A stretch of 64,000 nucleotides of DNA from Bubalus kerabau (Eukaryota; Chordata; Mammalia; Artiodactyla; Bovidae), in assembly GCF_029407905.1 (NCBI RefSeq), contig NC_073625.1, positions 168,040,240-168,104,239 of the forward strand, written 5' to 3'. Positions 1-11,889 of the stretch are shown here, one piece after another (within the stretch, counting starts at the first letter, position 1; the number at the start of each line of letters is the position of its first letter). The notes under the pieces were generated by a model. That model saw nothing but the letters and a program-made list of their open reading frames with translations, was not told the origin of the DNA and did no database searches. The translations under genes and the position numbers were made by a program.

Positions 1-145
1 GTGAAGTTGGAGAAGGAAATGGCAACCCACTCCAGTGTTCTTGCCTGGAGAATCCCAGGGACAGGGGAGCCTGGTAGGCTGCCGTCTATGGGGTCACACA
101 GAGTCGGACACGACTGAAGTGACTTAGCATAGCATAGCATAGCAT
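1..145 (+). mobile_element. Bov-A2 SINE, cut by the window edge
   Basis: Only the second Bov-A monomer is present, from the internal GGAGAAGGAAATGGCAACCC box to the GACACGACTGAAG end. The tail is a short (AGCAT)n repeat at about 126-145 in place of the usual (AGC)n. Confidence 0.9.
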
Positions 146-386
146 GTTTGTGAAGAGAATTAATGAAACTTTTTCTGCTCTCTAGTATCCTTCTCCCTTT
201 GCCAACCAATTTCTCTTTGTCATCAGTATTTTAGCTAATACACTCCCTCAGAGAAGCTTTCCAGACCCCTCATCTACCCCAGGTAAGGTACAGTTCAGTC
301 CTTTCTAAGCACTCTCACTTCTACCTTTGACAGTGAATTATAATTAAATGATTATTTCTATAGTTGGATATTTTTGTGCATGTGAC

Positions 387-480
387 CTCTATTAGAATGT
401 AAACTCTGTAAAAGAGATGTCTATACCTATCATGTTTATCACAGTATGATCATCTTCTATCTCAATAAATGAGTTAATAA
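387..480 (+). repeat. L2-type 3' end fragment
   Basis: The stretch runs from TTAGAATGTAAACTC to TCTCAATAAATGAG, the layout of the L2 LINE 3' terminus. It is old and diverged. Confidence 0.5.
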
Positions 481-889
481 ATTGATAAATTCATCATCAT
501 TAATGGATTAATAATCAATGAATATTGACTCCAAGTGCAAATGAACAATTATTTTCATTAATGTACAAGCACTTCATTAATGTTCAAGTAAAACTATAAT
601 TTTTAGTAATATTAAGATAACTACTAAAATGTATTTCCAAACTGAGGTATTTTATTTTGTATCTGGAAGTCTATATAAGGAGTGAAAAATCTTAAATTTG
701 TGCAATCATAACCATATGTTTTACTTGTGGATTTTATTTTAATTAATGGATGTGGAACCTTTTTATTACTACAGATACACAATTATCACACAATTCATTT
801 TATGCAAAAAAGCCAAGTTCAGTAAATAGGTCATCAACTCAACTGAATCTGTAGGTATTGAGAATAACAGTAAAAAATTCCTCTTCAAA

Positions 890-1066
890 CTCATGCGGTA
901 GTTCAGTGACAACTGGGTTGAAGTTTTAGTTTGGACACTTACTGGTTGTAGGATCTGAGGAAAGTTGCTTAATTTTTCTAATTTTTAGTTTTCTCATAAG
1001 GCCATGATAGTATATTCCTCATATTGTTACAGTAAACATTGTCAGTCAATGAATAAAACTTTACCA
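890..1066 (+). repeat. MIR SINE fragment
   Basis: The order 'cttactggttgtaggatctg', 'agttgcttaatttttct', 'tagttttctcataa' follows the MIR core and 3' portion. It is strongly diverged. Confidence 0.5.
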
Positions 1067-1070
1067 CGAC

Positions 1071-2574
1071 ACCAAAAAAAGAGAAAAAGTATTTAATTGC
1101 TCTCTTTGTTTTTTAAACTATAAATAAATTTTAACTAAGAGTTTGCACTTGACTTAGAAAAAAAATCTATTTAAAAATTTGGATTAACTTTTTAAGCACA
1201 TTTTTATTTGGGTTCATGTAAAGAACTATCTAGCATGAACATAAACTTTTGAAAAGAAACACAATTTTGCTAGTCACTCTTCTAGTTGGAAAGAAAAAGA
1301 AAAATACTGACCAGGAACACATGCGATAGTAATTATCTGGAAGAGAATATAATTATTTAAGTGTTCTATTGACATAATACAACATTATTTGTAAACACTG
1401 GATGTTCCATATCAAGGATGAACATATTTTCCAGCTTTGATCTGGAAAAACTGTACTGTACAGACTGGAATAAGAAAAATCTGCTGACCGTATTCCAATA
1501 ATCTTATGGGGAACATGGAATGCTGTATTCTGAGAAAGCAGCAAACTTCTCGTGAGAATGTTTGAAATGTCACTCTGGTTCAGTTTAGATCAGAGTGCAG
1601 GTGGCTCTACAAAGCGTTTGCTGGAGGCTTCATGTTTATACAGTTGTTGCTTCCAGGATGGTATTGATTGGTTAGGCAACTAATAAAACAAGCAGACTTG
1701 CTTTCATCTCTGTGCATTTGGGGGCTTCTAAAAGATAGAGAAGTGGTTTTAATTAGGACATGTTCCTTTCACTTATTTTACTTCTTAAGTCTTTTTTCTT
1801 ACTTGACCATTCCGATCCACATCCATCTGTTTCAGAATCTGTCTCCCGGTTCGTAATTCCAAAGCCCCAGATGCCTTAGAAGGCAAACAGGCCTAAGGAA
1901 GACATTCTTCCTGGATCCTTTAGACAGAAACGCTTAGCATTTCAGCAGGTCTGATAGTCCTGACTGCATCAATTCTATATAGTCACTTGTTCTATATGGA
2001 CCGAAATCTCTTAGTTGAAAATAAAACTAAAATTTATTATGGAATTTATGAAAAATCCTTAAGATGTTCTACACTTTATATGACAGCCTGAATACATGAA
2101 AGCATGTTGTACACTAAATCATTGTATGTGTGTGTATTATATATATAAATAGATGTGACATGTATACATACCTGATGCAGAATTTGAAAACTTATAAGAA
2201 ATTTGCATTTCTAGAATATTTTTCCTCTGTATGTCATAAATTCTCTTAATTTATATTTCCATATTTTTCTCACACATTTGTGGTATTGCTTTCTGTCTTT
2301 ATTTTCTATGTATTTTCAAATCATCCAAAAATATATCTTTGATTATATAATAATGTACAGAGAAAATTAAACACAATATTCAAGGTGTAATTCAAAGAAT
2401 AAATAGAATTTCTTGTCAGAGGGCTAAGCAGACTAAACTGTGAGAAAAAAACTGATTTTTCCCTAAGAAAACTTTAAGAAAATGGGAAAAAGATGAGAGA
2501 CGTTAAAATTCAACCACATAAGTTAACGTAAAAAAATGGAATTAATGTATTTACAAAGAGGAACATGAAATGAA
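1071..2574. other. AT-rich sequence without a recognised gene
   Basis: There is no exon-like or conserved coding signal. A short TG/TA repeat lies near 2128-2150. The open frames here are under 65 codons and look random. Confidence 0.5.
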
Positions 2575-2582
2575 AAAGTACT

Positions 2583-2864
2583 GCTGCTGCTGCTGCTGCT
2601 AAGTCGCCTCAGTTGTGTCCGACTCTGTGCGATCCCATGGAATGCAGCCCACCAGGCTTCTCTGTCCATGGGATTCTCCAGACAAGAACACTGCAGTGGG
2701 TTGCCATTTCCTTCTCCAATGCATCAAAGTGGAAAGTGAAAGTGAAGTCGCTCAGTCATGTCTGACTCTTAGCAACCCCATGGACTGCAGCCTACCAGGC
2801 TCCTCCATCCATAGGATTTTCTGGGAAACAGTACTGGAGTGGGGTGCCAATGCCTTCTCCCAAT
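2583..2864 (-). mobile_element. Bov-A2 SINE with TSD
   Basis: This is a complete dimer in minus orientation: (CTG)n, monomer, the GCATCAAAGTGGAAAGTGAA linker, second monomer. It is flanked by the perfect 8-bp TSD AAAGTACT at 2575-2582 and 2865-2872. Confidence 0.93.
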
Positions 2865-3131
2865 AAAGTACTAGTATGATTCAAATAATGGTAATCAGTT
2901 AAGAAAATAAATTATCACATAATTACTATATGTTTTGGCTCAAATAAGACAATTATTCTTTCATTTGTAATTTAGTGTATCAAGAATCTAAAGGAAAAGA
3001 TAAGAAAAACTAATTTTTATAGAACTTAAACTTTTTTAAAAATATGAAATCTTATTATTGAAAACATTTCCTTATAATGTGATTTAACTAATTTTCATGA
3101 ACACTCTTATAGAATAAAATCATAGATGATC

Positions 3132-3245
3132 AAGTGGGAGGGGACATGGGTAAACCTATGGCTGATTCATGTTGAACTTTGGTAGAAACCAACACAATAC
3201 TGTAAAGCAATTATCCTTCAATTAAAAATAAATAAATTTTTAAAA
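3132..3245 (+). mobile_element. L1 LINE 3' end
   Basis: It matches the ruminant L1 3' terminus: 'ggtagaaaccaacacaatac', 'tgtaaagcaattatccttc', then an A/T-rich tail (AAATAAATAAATTTT). It is 5' truncated. Confidence 0.75.
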
Positions 3246-3254
3246 AAGAAGAAA

Positions 3255-3437
3255 AGCCTCAGCCAATGCAAACCCATGGCGTGTTTGTTCATTATAGCCT
3301 ATCAACTTCCCTTTCCCGTCTATAAAAGTATTCTCCTCCCTTTTCCCTCTGGGACCTTGCACATGTTATGTCGTGGTTGCACATTCCAAATAGCTATTTC
3401 TCTACTGATCCTGAATAAACCCATCTTTGCTAAAGAA
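3255..3437 (+). mobile_element. ERV LTR fragment (family copy 1)
   Basis: The fragment holds LTR promoter/R features: TATAAAAG at 3321-3328, then 'actgatcctgaataaaccc' with the polyadenylation signal AATAAA at 3414-3419. A second, more decayed copy of the same family is at about 40110-40370. No coding region is attached. Confidence 0.65.
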
Positions 3438-3479
3438 GAAAAAAAAATTCTGAAGAAGGAAAGCAGTAGAATGTATCAC

Positions 3480-3662
3480 AGAGCTTGTGGTGTGGTCCCC
3501 AGGCTAGTGGCATCAGCATCACTTGAGAACCAGCTAGAAATGCAAATTCTCAGGCACTCCCCTAGATCTACTGCATCAGAAACTCTGGGGGTGGACCTTG
3601 CAATCTGTGTTTTAACAGCTCTTCAGATGATGTTGATTCTCCCCAATTTGAAAAGCACTGGT
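3480..3662 (+). mobile_element. MER5A-type hAT DNA transposon
   Basis: Recognisable pieces are 'gtggtccccaggctagtggc', 'ctagaaatgcaaattctcag', 'gcatcagaaactctggggg' and 'aatctgtgttttaacagc', ending 'tttgaaaagcactgg'. It is non-autonomous and near full length. Strand is given as I recall the consensus. Confidence 0.8.
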
Positions 3663-3664
3663 AA

Positions 3665-3890
3665 AATGGTTAATAGTGTTTACTCTGGAACCAGACTGAT
3701 AGTTCTGATCTCAAATTTGTTACCACTTAACTCAGTGACTTTCATCAAACAAATCTAATATAGTGTTTTTCTGGTTCCCTTTTAGAATTATCTCATCATG
3801 CTACAGTGAAGATTAAATGAATTAATACATAGAGAGCACCTAGGCCATATTTGGATATAGAGGCAAAACTCAATAAATATTATTATATAT
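3665..3890 (+). repeat. MIR SINE fragment
   Basis: It runs from 'ctctggaaccagactgatag' through 'tgaagattaaatgaattaat' to 'actcaataaatattatta', the order of a MIR element. It is old and lies directly after the MER5A copy. Confidence 0.65.
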
Positions 3891-3899
3891 TTGAACCCA

Positions 3900-4463
3900 A
3901 GTTCCACTGAAAGTAAATGACTTGGTCAAGGTCATACAGCGAGTGTTATTTAAAGAATAACACCACCTCCACTTTCCCTACTAATATGCATTTTTTTTCA
4001 CAGCTGGAAATTGTTGAAAATCATCACATTTTCTCCAAACAACCTAGTAGACTAACGACATACAGTATTTTTACAGTGTATTATATCTTGATCTGAATAT
4101 TCATTTTGCATTTTTAATGGTATGCACTGAAAAGGCTATCAGCAATCTTACAATAAAATGATTGAGAAATAATAAGCTACTCAACTCTTTTTTAAAGAGA
4201 GTAATAATCATAAATTAGTAGTATTTCATAATCAATGTAAGGAACATGTGCCAAAAGTTTTGGAAGCATTAGTGGAAGAAAGATAATAAGATTGACATCT
4301 ACTGTAATACCAAATAAAAATCTGTATTTTCTAAGTTACATGAACAGAAAGAGAGTTAAGTACCCCTAACAAAATATGTTATGAAATTTGGAGAAAGGAA
4401 GCAAAGAAACAATAAAAATAAGCATGTGTTAATATAATACAGTTGTTTTATCAAATACATTAA
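3900..4463. other. AT-rich sequence without a recognised gene
   Basis: Apart from a possible antisense MIR scrap at 3890-3960, I see only AT-rich unique sequence up to the BovB 3' end. Confidence 0.45.
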
Positions 4464-6620
4464 GTTCAGTTCAGTTCAGTCGCTCAGTCGTGTCCGGCTC
4501 TTTGCGACCCCATGAATCACAGCACGCCAGGCCTCCCTGTCCATCACCAACTCCGGAGTTCACTCAGACTCATGTCCATCGAGTCAGTGATGCCATCCAG
4601 CCATCTCATCCTCTGTCGTCCCCTTCTCCTCCTGCCCCCAATCCCTCCCAGCATCAGAGTCTTTTCCAATGAGTCAACTCTTCGCGTGAGGTGGCCAAAG
4701 TGCTGGAGTTTCAGCTTTAGCATCATTCCTCCCAAAGAACACCCAGGGCTGATCTCCTTCAGAATGGACTGGTTGGATCTCCTTGCAGTCCAAGGGACTC
4801 TCAAAAGTCTTCTCCAACACCACAGTTCAAAGGCATCAATTCTTCGGCACTCAGCCTTCTTCACAGTCCAACTCTCACATCCATACATGACCACAAGAAA
4901 AACCATAGCCTTGACTAGACAGACCTTTGTTGGCAAAGTAATGTCTCTGCTTTTGAATATGCTATCTAGGTTGGTCATAACTTTCCTTCCAAGGAGTAAG
5001 CGTCTTTTAATTTCATAGCTGCAGTCACCATCTGCAGTGATTTTGGAGTCCAGAAAAATAAAGTCTGACACTGTTTCCACTGTTTCCCCATCTATTTCCC
5101 ATGAAGTGATGGGACCAGATGTCATGATCTTCATTTTCTGAATGTTGAGCTTTAAGCCAACTTTTTCACTCTCCTCTTTCACTTTCATCAAGAGGCTTTT
5201 GAGTTCCTCTTCACTTTCTGCCATAAGGGTGGTGTCATCTGCATATCTGAGGTTATTGATATTTCTCCTGGCAATCTTGATTCCAGCTTGTGCTTCTTCC
5301 AGCCCAGCCTTTCTCATGATGTACTCTGCATAGAAGTTAAATAAGCAGGGTGACAATATACAACCTTGACGTATTCCTTTTCCTATTTGGAACCAGTCTG
5401 TTATTCCATGTCCAGTTCTAACTGTTGCTTCCTGACCTGCATACAGATTTCTCAAGAGGCAGATCAGGTGGTCTGGTATTCCCATCTTTTTCAGAATTTT
5501 CCACAGTTTATTGTGATCCACACAGTCAAGGGCTTTGGCATAGTCAATAAAGCAGAAATAGATGTTTTTCTGGGACTCTCTTGTTTTCTCCATGATGCAG
5601 CAGATGTTGGCAATTTGATCTCTGGTTTCTCTGCCTTTTCTAAAACCAGCTTGAACATCAGGAAGTTCATGGTTCACGTATTGCTAAAGCCTGGCTTGGA
5701 GAATTTTGAGCATTACTTTACTAGAGTGTGAGATGAGTGCAATTGTGCAGTAGTTTGAGCATTCTTTGGCATTGCCTTTCTTTGTGATTGGAATGAAAAC
5801 TGACGTTTTCCAGTCCTGTGGCCACTGCTGAGTTTTCCAAATTTGCTGGCATATTGAGTGCAGCGCTTTCACAGCATCATCTTTCAGGATTTGAAATAGC
5901 TCAACTGGAATTCCATCACCTCCACTAGCTTTGTTCATAGTGATGCTTTCTAAGGCCCACTGGACTTCACATTCCAGGATGTCTGGCTCTAGGTCAGTGA
6001 TCACACCATCGTGATTATCTGGGTCATGAAGATCTCTTTTGTACAGTTCTTCTGTGTATTCTTGCCATCTCTTCTTAATATCTTCTGCTTCTGTTAGGTC
6101 CATACCATTTCTGTCCTTATTCAGCCCATCTTTGCATTTAATGTTCCCTTGGTATCTCTAATTTTCTTGAAGAGATCTCTAGTCTTTCCCATTCTGTTGT
6201 TTTCCTCTATTTCTTTGCATTGATCACTGAGGAAGGCTTTCTTATTTTTCTTGCTTTTCTTTGGAACTCTGCATTCAGATGCTTATATTTTTCCTTTTCT
6301 CCTTTGCTTTTCGCTTCTCTTCTTTTAACAGCTATTTGTAAGCCCTCCCAGACAGCCATTTTGCTTTTCTGCATTTCTTTTCCATGGGGATGGTCTTGAT
6401 CCCTGTCTCCTGTACAATGTCACGAACCTCATTCCATAGTTCATCAGGCACTCTATCTATCAGATCTAGGCCCTTAAATCTATTTCTCACTTCCACTGTA
6501 TAATCATAAGGGATTTGATTTAGGTCATACCTGAATTGTCTAGTGATTTTCCCTACTTTCTTCTGGTCCAATAGCTCAAACACAATAGGAAGTGTATTTC
6601 TAGTCTTGTAATCACTCATT
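4464..6620 (-). mobile_element. BovB LINE (RTE clade), 5' truncated, 2.15 kb
   Basis: The longest BovB copy in the window. Its 3' end (reverse of the CTGAACTGAACTG tail) is at 4464 and its 5' truncation near 6620. It keeps most of the reverse transcriptase and 3' region but lacks the endonuclease part. The length compares with about 3.2 kb for an intact element. I found no clean TSD. Confidence 0.93.
4544..6619 (-). pseudogene. BovB reverse transcriptase remnant
   Basis: Three open segments (6619-6332, 6103-5684, 5677-4544) share one reading frame and are separated by in-frame stops, one at 5684-5686. The last segment has 377 codons. It carries the RT aspartate motif in FIDYAKALDCVDH (residues 44-56), the QGCILSP motif (104-110) and the catalytic YADD box (145-148), followed by the Arg/Trp-rich C-terminal region of RTE proteins. 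The function in the family is target-primed reverse transcription of the LINE and of Bov SINE RNAs. This copy is interrupted and 5' truncated, so it should not encode a working enzyme. Confidence 0.88.
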
Positions 6621-6930
6621 GTGTTCCTGGTCCATGGGCAAATTTCCTCCTTAGCAGCAAAGCCTTCTTCTATCTTGTGGCTACACTCTCTCCAAAGTGG
6701 AAATAATCTTTACCATGTTGGAAAAAGAGGACAAAGAACATGGAATGGGTACATTCATTTCTTAAATGCCTTCTCTGAGAATTGGAGGCCCTTGGTTCTC
6801 TCATGTTCCTACAATCGGAACTCAGTTTTCAGGTCACACATGAAGGCAGAGAGATGGAGGTAAGAGTCATGTGTGCGCTCACCCCAACCAGCCACACTAC
6901 ATTGACTTGTCTGATGTCAAATGTACTATC

Positions 6931-7434
6931 AGAGAAAGTGAAAGTGTTAGTTGTTCTGCTGCTGCTGCTAAGTCGCTTCAGTCGTGTCCGACTCTGTGCG
7001 ACCCCATAGATGGCAGCCCACCAGGCTTCCCCATCCCTGGGATTCTCCAGGCAAGAACACTGGAGTGGGTTGCCATTTCTTTCTCCAATGCATGTAAGTG
7101 AAAAGTGAAAGTGAAGACGCTCAATCGTGTCCGACTGTAGCGACCCCATGGACTGCAGCCTACCAGGCTCCTCCGTCCATGGGATTTTACAGGCAAAAGT
7201 ACTGGAGTGGGGTGCCATTGCCTTCTCTGGTTAGTTGCTCAGTCATTTCCAAATCTTTGTGACCATGGACTCAAGCCCCCCTGGCTTCTCTGTCTATGGC
7301 GATTCTCCAGGCAAGAATACTGGTGTGGGTTGTCTTTCCTGCCCTCGGGGAATCTTCCCAACCCAGGGACTGAACCCAGGTCTCCCACATTGCAGATGGA
7401 TTTTTTACTGCCTGAGCCACCAGGGAAGCCCAAA
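6931..7434 (-). mobile_element. Bov-tA SINE interrupted by a younger Bov-A2
   Basis: The outer element starts AAAGTGAAAGTGTTAGTTG (about 6935-6953) and resumes at 7230-7237 with GTTAGTTGCTCAGTC. It runs through the tRNA-like head to 'gagccaccagggaagccc' at about 7432. The repeated GTTAGTTG marks the insertion point of the inner SINE. Confidence 0.88.
6954..7229 (-). mobile_element. Bov-A2 SINE nested in Bov-tA
   Basis: A complete dimer running from (CTG)n to 'ggtgccattgccttctctg', flanked by the 8-bp TSD GTTAGTTG at 6946-6953 and 7230-7237. It lies wholly inside an older Bov-tA, which gives the insertion order. Confidence 0.9.
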
Positions 7435-9334
7435 CTATTCATGAAAACACTATTTTTCCAAAGCTGTTATGCCTTATGCAATCCAGTAACTATCCTTTAA
7501 TATATTTTTCTTCAAGAGAAAAAATCACTAAGGGGCACTTTCCAAATTGAGTATGAAATTTTATTTTAATTCTATGTTAATTAGAAGAGAATGAGCAGAG
7601 CATTCAGTACTGAGAACATACCACTTGGGATGTGCTAGTTATTGAACATTTCAGCCTAGGGTGTTCCTGATGTCCTCTCCTAGCATCCACATTAGAACTC
7701 ATGATCAGGTAACCTTCATTCTGACCCATGGGATCAGATGTCTTGACCTTTGTACCAGAGACCCCATCAGCATTCACTATGAAATTATTCTTTTAAAAAT
7801 TCTAGCAAAGTCAATACATTAGTGAATATTGTAACCACAAAGGAAAATAAAGTTTAAAAGAATTTAAAAGAATGTCCTGACCTAGCTACAAAGTCTAAGA
7901 AATAGATGAGAAGAAATGCCAAAATATTTTACAGTCCTCCTAGGAGAAATGCTTGTTTAGAGAAAGTTGAGGGTTTGTTTGTTTTCTCTATTCTGCCTGA
8001 AACATCAAGAAAACATTCTCAAGAGAAACTAGGAAAAATGTAATATTTGAACTAAAATAGATGGTCCAGAATACATGACTTCCTCTGCCATGCTGATCTC
8101 TCAGTACATTTCCACACAGAACTCACTCCATGAAACATCCAGGGAATGAGAACACAGCAGAGTAAGCCATGATGGGAAGCTTTATAGAATGAATGATCGG
8201 TGAAAATCGATGCAGAAGAAGGTTCTCCTCCCTCTGCATAAGCATCCGGTTAAATGCACAGCTTCACATCATTTCTCCATTAGGCTTGTGGATGCACAGG
8301 ATAGGCAAGAATGTATCCAAAGTTCTTCTATCCCATGTGACCTCAAAGTGCTTACATAAACAGAGCCTCTGAGAAGTTACATATAAGGCAAAACCAGGAA
8401 GACACTCAAATTTGAGTTTGATTTCTGTCTCTCTCTCTCTCACACACACACATGATTCAGGACCTTTCTGTCCTCTGCTAACATATATTCATCACACCTC
8501 TGAGTGGCCTTATGGAAACTAAACTCTTTAGGGTATTAAGCCAGCATTTATCAAAATTATAATAATAAATGTGAAAATAATTCAGGCAGTAGTTGTTCAG
8601 TTAATGATAGCTTCTACCTCTCTTCTCAGAAATATTATAAAAGGATCTTAAACTCTGATCTTTACATCTATTATCCTAACATATGAAACCCTTATTATAA
8701 AATTAGATTTCATGACAGGTCTTGAGCAGAGATCTGGGGCTAGCCCAGTTCTCCACAAGTCAGACCACATAAATTGTTACCTGCTGCCTACATACAACGA
8801 TTTCATCTAAAACCAGTGCTTTGTGAATTACTGCAACACTTTAGTCAAATATGAAAAAGAAAGAGAAAAAATATTTCAAGGACCAGGCACCAGTCCCCAC
8901 ACTATGAGGGACTGACATCATTTTATATTCTTCTAGCTGTATCAGCTTCGAGGACACTTTATGAGGGAATCAGTAGTGCTCGAACTTTAATTATGCTTAA
9001 TTGTATTAACTGTCAGCAGAAAGTAAATGCAATGTTCGTGCTATTTTAAGGAATGGGGTTTGCAATACTATAAACAATAAAGTGGAGTACACGAGCAGGC
9101 TGGAAAGGAACTCATTTTACAAAGTCTTAGATGTCAGTTCTAATCAGAAGTGACCCTCTCCTGCCTGTTTCCAGGCAGCTAACTCAATAGACTGCCAAGC
9201 CAGCAGATTTCCTTGACCACATAGAGCAACAGCTACCAGAGTTCAAAAAGTCAATAACCATTTTCTAAAGGGCAAGTAGATTGGGGATGGGAGATATGTG
9301 TACACTTTGATTCAAAAGCATTACAATAGAAAAG
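7435..9334. other. Unique AT-rich sequence without a recognised gene
   Basis: I see no exon-like structure. A (CT)n(CA)n microsatellite lies at 8429-8452. Confidence 0.45.
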
Positions 9335-9480
9335 TTTTTAACTAATAATGATAACTAACCTTCTTCGAGTACTACATGCCATACATCAAGTTGTTCTACC
9401 CATGTCTTCTACCCTTACACAACTTTGTAACTATTATTTTACAGATACAGAGACAGAAGACTACCAGCCGTGAAATTCTA
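9335..9480 (-). repeat. MIR SINE fragment
   Basis: The order 'cttcgagtactacatgccat', 'tctacccttacacaacttt' and 'attattttacagatacagag' is a MIR in reverse orientation. It is diverged. Confidence 0.6.
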
Positions 9481-10193
9481 TTTCTAATTTTATTCTAATT
9501 AAAGTTCTTTACGAACACATACACACAAAGAGACTCACAACCTTCATTGCTCACTCCCCACCTAGGACAGAAACAGGCTGCCAAACCCTTTGTCTCTTCA
9601 TCAGACAGAGGCCTTGTTCAGTACGGTCACTCTAACATACACCACCAAGGACTCCCTTTTCCACCTTTTATCCAAAAGCAGAGTAAGGGGAAGGAGAAAA
9701 ACAATAATGTTAAGAAAATAAAGAGTAGTTTATACCATCCAATGGGAATTCTTTAATATTTAAAACAATAAATTCTAGACCTAGATTTCGGAAGGTCAAC
9801 ATTTACTTTAGCTTTTCTATTCATTATGCCCTGATCTACAAATACACACGTTTTAATGTAAGGTTGGTAATGTTGGTTTTCAGAGTAGCCCATTTACCTT
9901 AGGAAAATACGATGTGCCTGTGTACTCAGAATCTGTTTCTGAGGAGCCGCTTAAAAACATTCCATATAAATCATGCATATTCTGTAGTTATAGAATGGCC
10001 ACTACCATAATGAAAGGAGTCTAAACATTTTCAAAATTTTGATCTTTTTAGCTTACATGAATTTGGTTGAAGTGTATTCATACTGTTCTGTTTATGGTAT
10101 AAAGCCAAACCACCTGCACACTAAACATGTGAAAACATTCACATTTCTTTATAAAAATGGAATCTACCATACTAAATCACTGAAAGAAAGAAA
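9481..10193. other. Unique AT-rich sequence without a recognised gene
   Basis: No repeat or exon signal is clear here. The longest frames are short and lack a coding signature. Confidence 0.4.
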
Positions 10194-10302
10194 ATCTCCT
10201 TGCAGTCCAAGGGACTCTCAAGAGTCTTCTCCACCACCACAGTTCAAAAGCATCAATTCTTCAGCGCTCAGCCTTCTTCACAGTCCAACTCTCACATCCA
10301 AT
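10194..10302 (-). mobile_element. BovB internal fragment
   Basis: It matches the BovB segment around 'ctccttgcagtccaaggga' through 'acagtccaactctcacatcc'. Both ends are internal to the element, so this scrap lacks the 3' tail expected of a normal insertion. Confidence 0.85.
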
Positions 10303-11490
10303 ACACCAATGATTGTTTGGAGATGGGCCATGGGGAAATGTGTGAGGGAAGGATTAGAAAGGGATACGAGAAAATTTGTGGGGCGTTGGGTGTGTTTCTA
10401 TCTTGATTTTTCCAAAAGTTTCATGGAGGAGATACATATATATGTCAAAACATCAAATTGTACACATTAAATACATGAGATTTATTGCATATCAATTTTG
10501 ACAGCAAAGCTATGGAAAGAAAGAAAGGAAGAGAGAGAGAAACAGAAAGGAAGGAGCGAAGAAACCTTTTATAATCTCCTGAAGGGCAACCAGGTCTAAA
10601 TGAAATCAGGAATGAAAGCAGTAAAATGACCAATTGTGTGCTTACATAGTTTAAAACTTAAGAGATGACCATTTACATGATGAAGATACAAGTTGGGCAG
10701 ATAGTAGAAATTAGCTTTGTGTACCCTGCTTTAAAATAAAGTGGAATAGAAATCCACATTAAGAGCCCTACGTTTTATAATGAATTGGAGTGAAACTGAT
10801 GATTTGTTCAAGTTCTATTCAAGTTCATTAACTTAATGTAATATAGAGTGACAAGAATCTTATCTACCATGATTATAATTAAAATATAAACGTTCAGTAT
10901 ATCCATTTCACCCTCAACTCTAAGCATCTAAAACAGGCCTCATGGTGTAATTTGGCTGCTTGTAAGACTATACAAAATAATCCTTGTAGAATGATATTCC
11001 ATGTGACATGTTATTATTTGAAAGCTATTTCTATACTACTAATAAAAATAAAGGTAAAAATAAACATAACTTTTGATATTCTATAGGCTTTCTGGAATGT
11101 TTTTTTTATTCAAATCTTAATTCCACAAGCTTTCATCCACCTCTTCTGCAAAATAGGACACCAACAGGCATAAGATGATAGGTAGATGAAAAGAAAACTG
11201 AATTTTCACTAAGTTCTTTCCGGAAAGCAAAGAATAAAACCCCAGCATCCCAAAATAGCCCTGCTTTAATTCCTAAAAAGACACCACACCTGTTAAAGTT
11301 TTTTTCAGTTTTATCCGCTTGCTTCTATCTCTCTGGCATCTCTAACTGTAAGAACAAGTGCCTAATAAATGGAATTTGCAATCCAAAGTTTACTTGGCAA
11401 AGCCAAGTCCTCTGGCTACAATACCCTCTTCTCTCTACTCTATGTATGTTGTAAACATTTTTTGTCTTCTACTTTAGGGAAATTATGAGG
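10303..11490. other. AT-rich sequence without a recognised gene
   Basis: A purine-rich GA tract lies at 10512-10562. The rest is AT-rich and non-coding. Confidence 0.4.
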
Positions 11491-11493
11491 ACA

Positions 11494-11889
11494 CAGTTCA
11501 GTTCAGTTCAGTCGTTCAGTCATGTCCAACTCTTTGTGACCCCATGAATCACAGCACGCCAGGCCTCCCTGTCCATCACAAACTCCCGGACTTCACTCAG
11601 CCTCAAGTCCATCGAGTCAGTGATGCCATCCAGCCATCTCATCCTCTGGTGTCCCCTTCTCCTCCTGCCTCCAATCCCTCCCAGCATCAGAGTCTTTTCC
11701 AATGAGTCAGCTCTTCGCATGAGGTGGCCAAAGTACTGGAGTTTCAGCTTTAGCATCATTCCCTCCAAAGAAATCCCAGGGCTGATCTCCTTCAGAATGG
11801 ACTGGTCGGATCTCCTTGCAGTCCAAGGGACTCTCAAGAGTCTTCTCCAACACCACAGTTCAGAAGCATCAATTCTTCGGTGCTCAGCC
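11494..11889 (-). mobile_element. BovB LINE 3' fragment
   Basis: A 3' end with (TTCAG)n, then about 390 bp of the BovB C-terminal coding and 3' region, truncated near 'ttcttcggtgctcagcc'. The reverse frame is open for about 105 codons and is a remnant of the LINE protein. Confidence 0.92.

Noticed and set aside
2615..2866. Open frames across Bov-A2/Bov-tA copies (also 6829-7218, 14715-14927, 33090-33350, 61424-61768)
   Set aside because: SINEs of this family are open in several frames on both strands and have no coding role. The frames end with the repeat.
3276..3758. 160-codon plus-strand frame
   Set aside because: It runs across an LTR fragment, a MER5A copy and a MIR, so it is a chance frame through old repeats.
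4544..5677. 377-codon minus-strand open frame as a host gene
   Set aside because: It is BovB reverse transcriptase (YADD box, LINE 3' tail), 5' truncated and interrupted. It was kept only as a LINE pseudogene.
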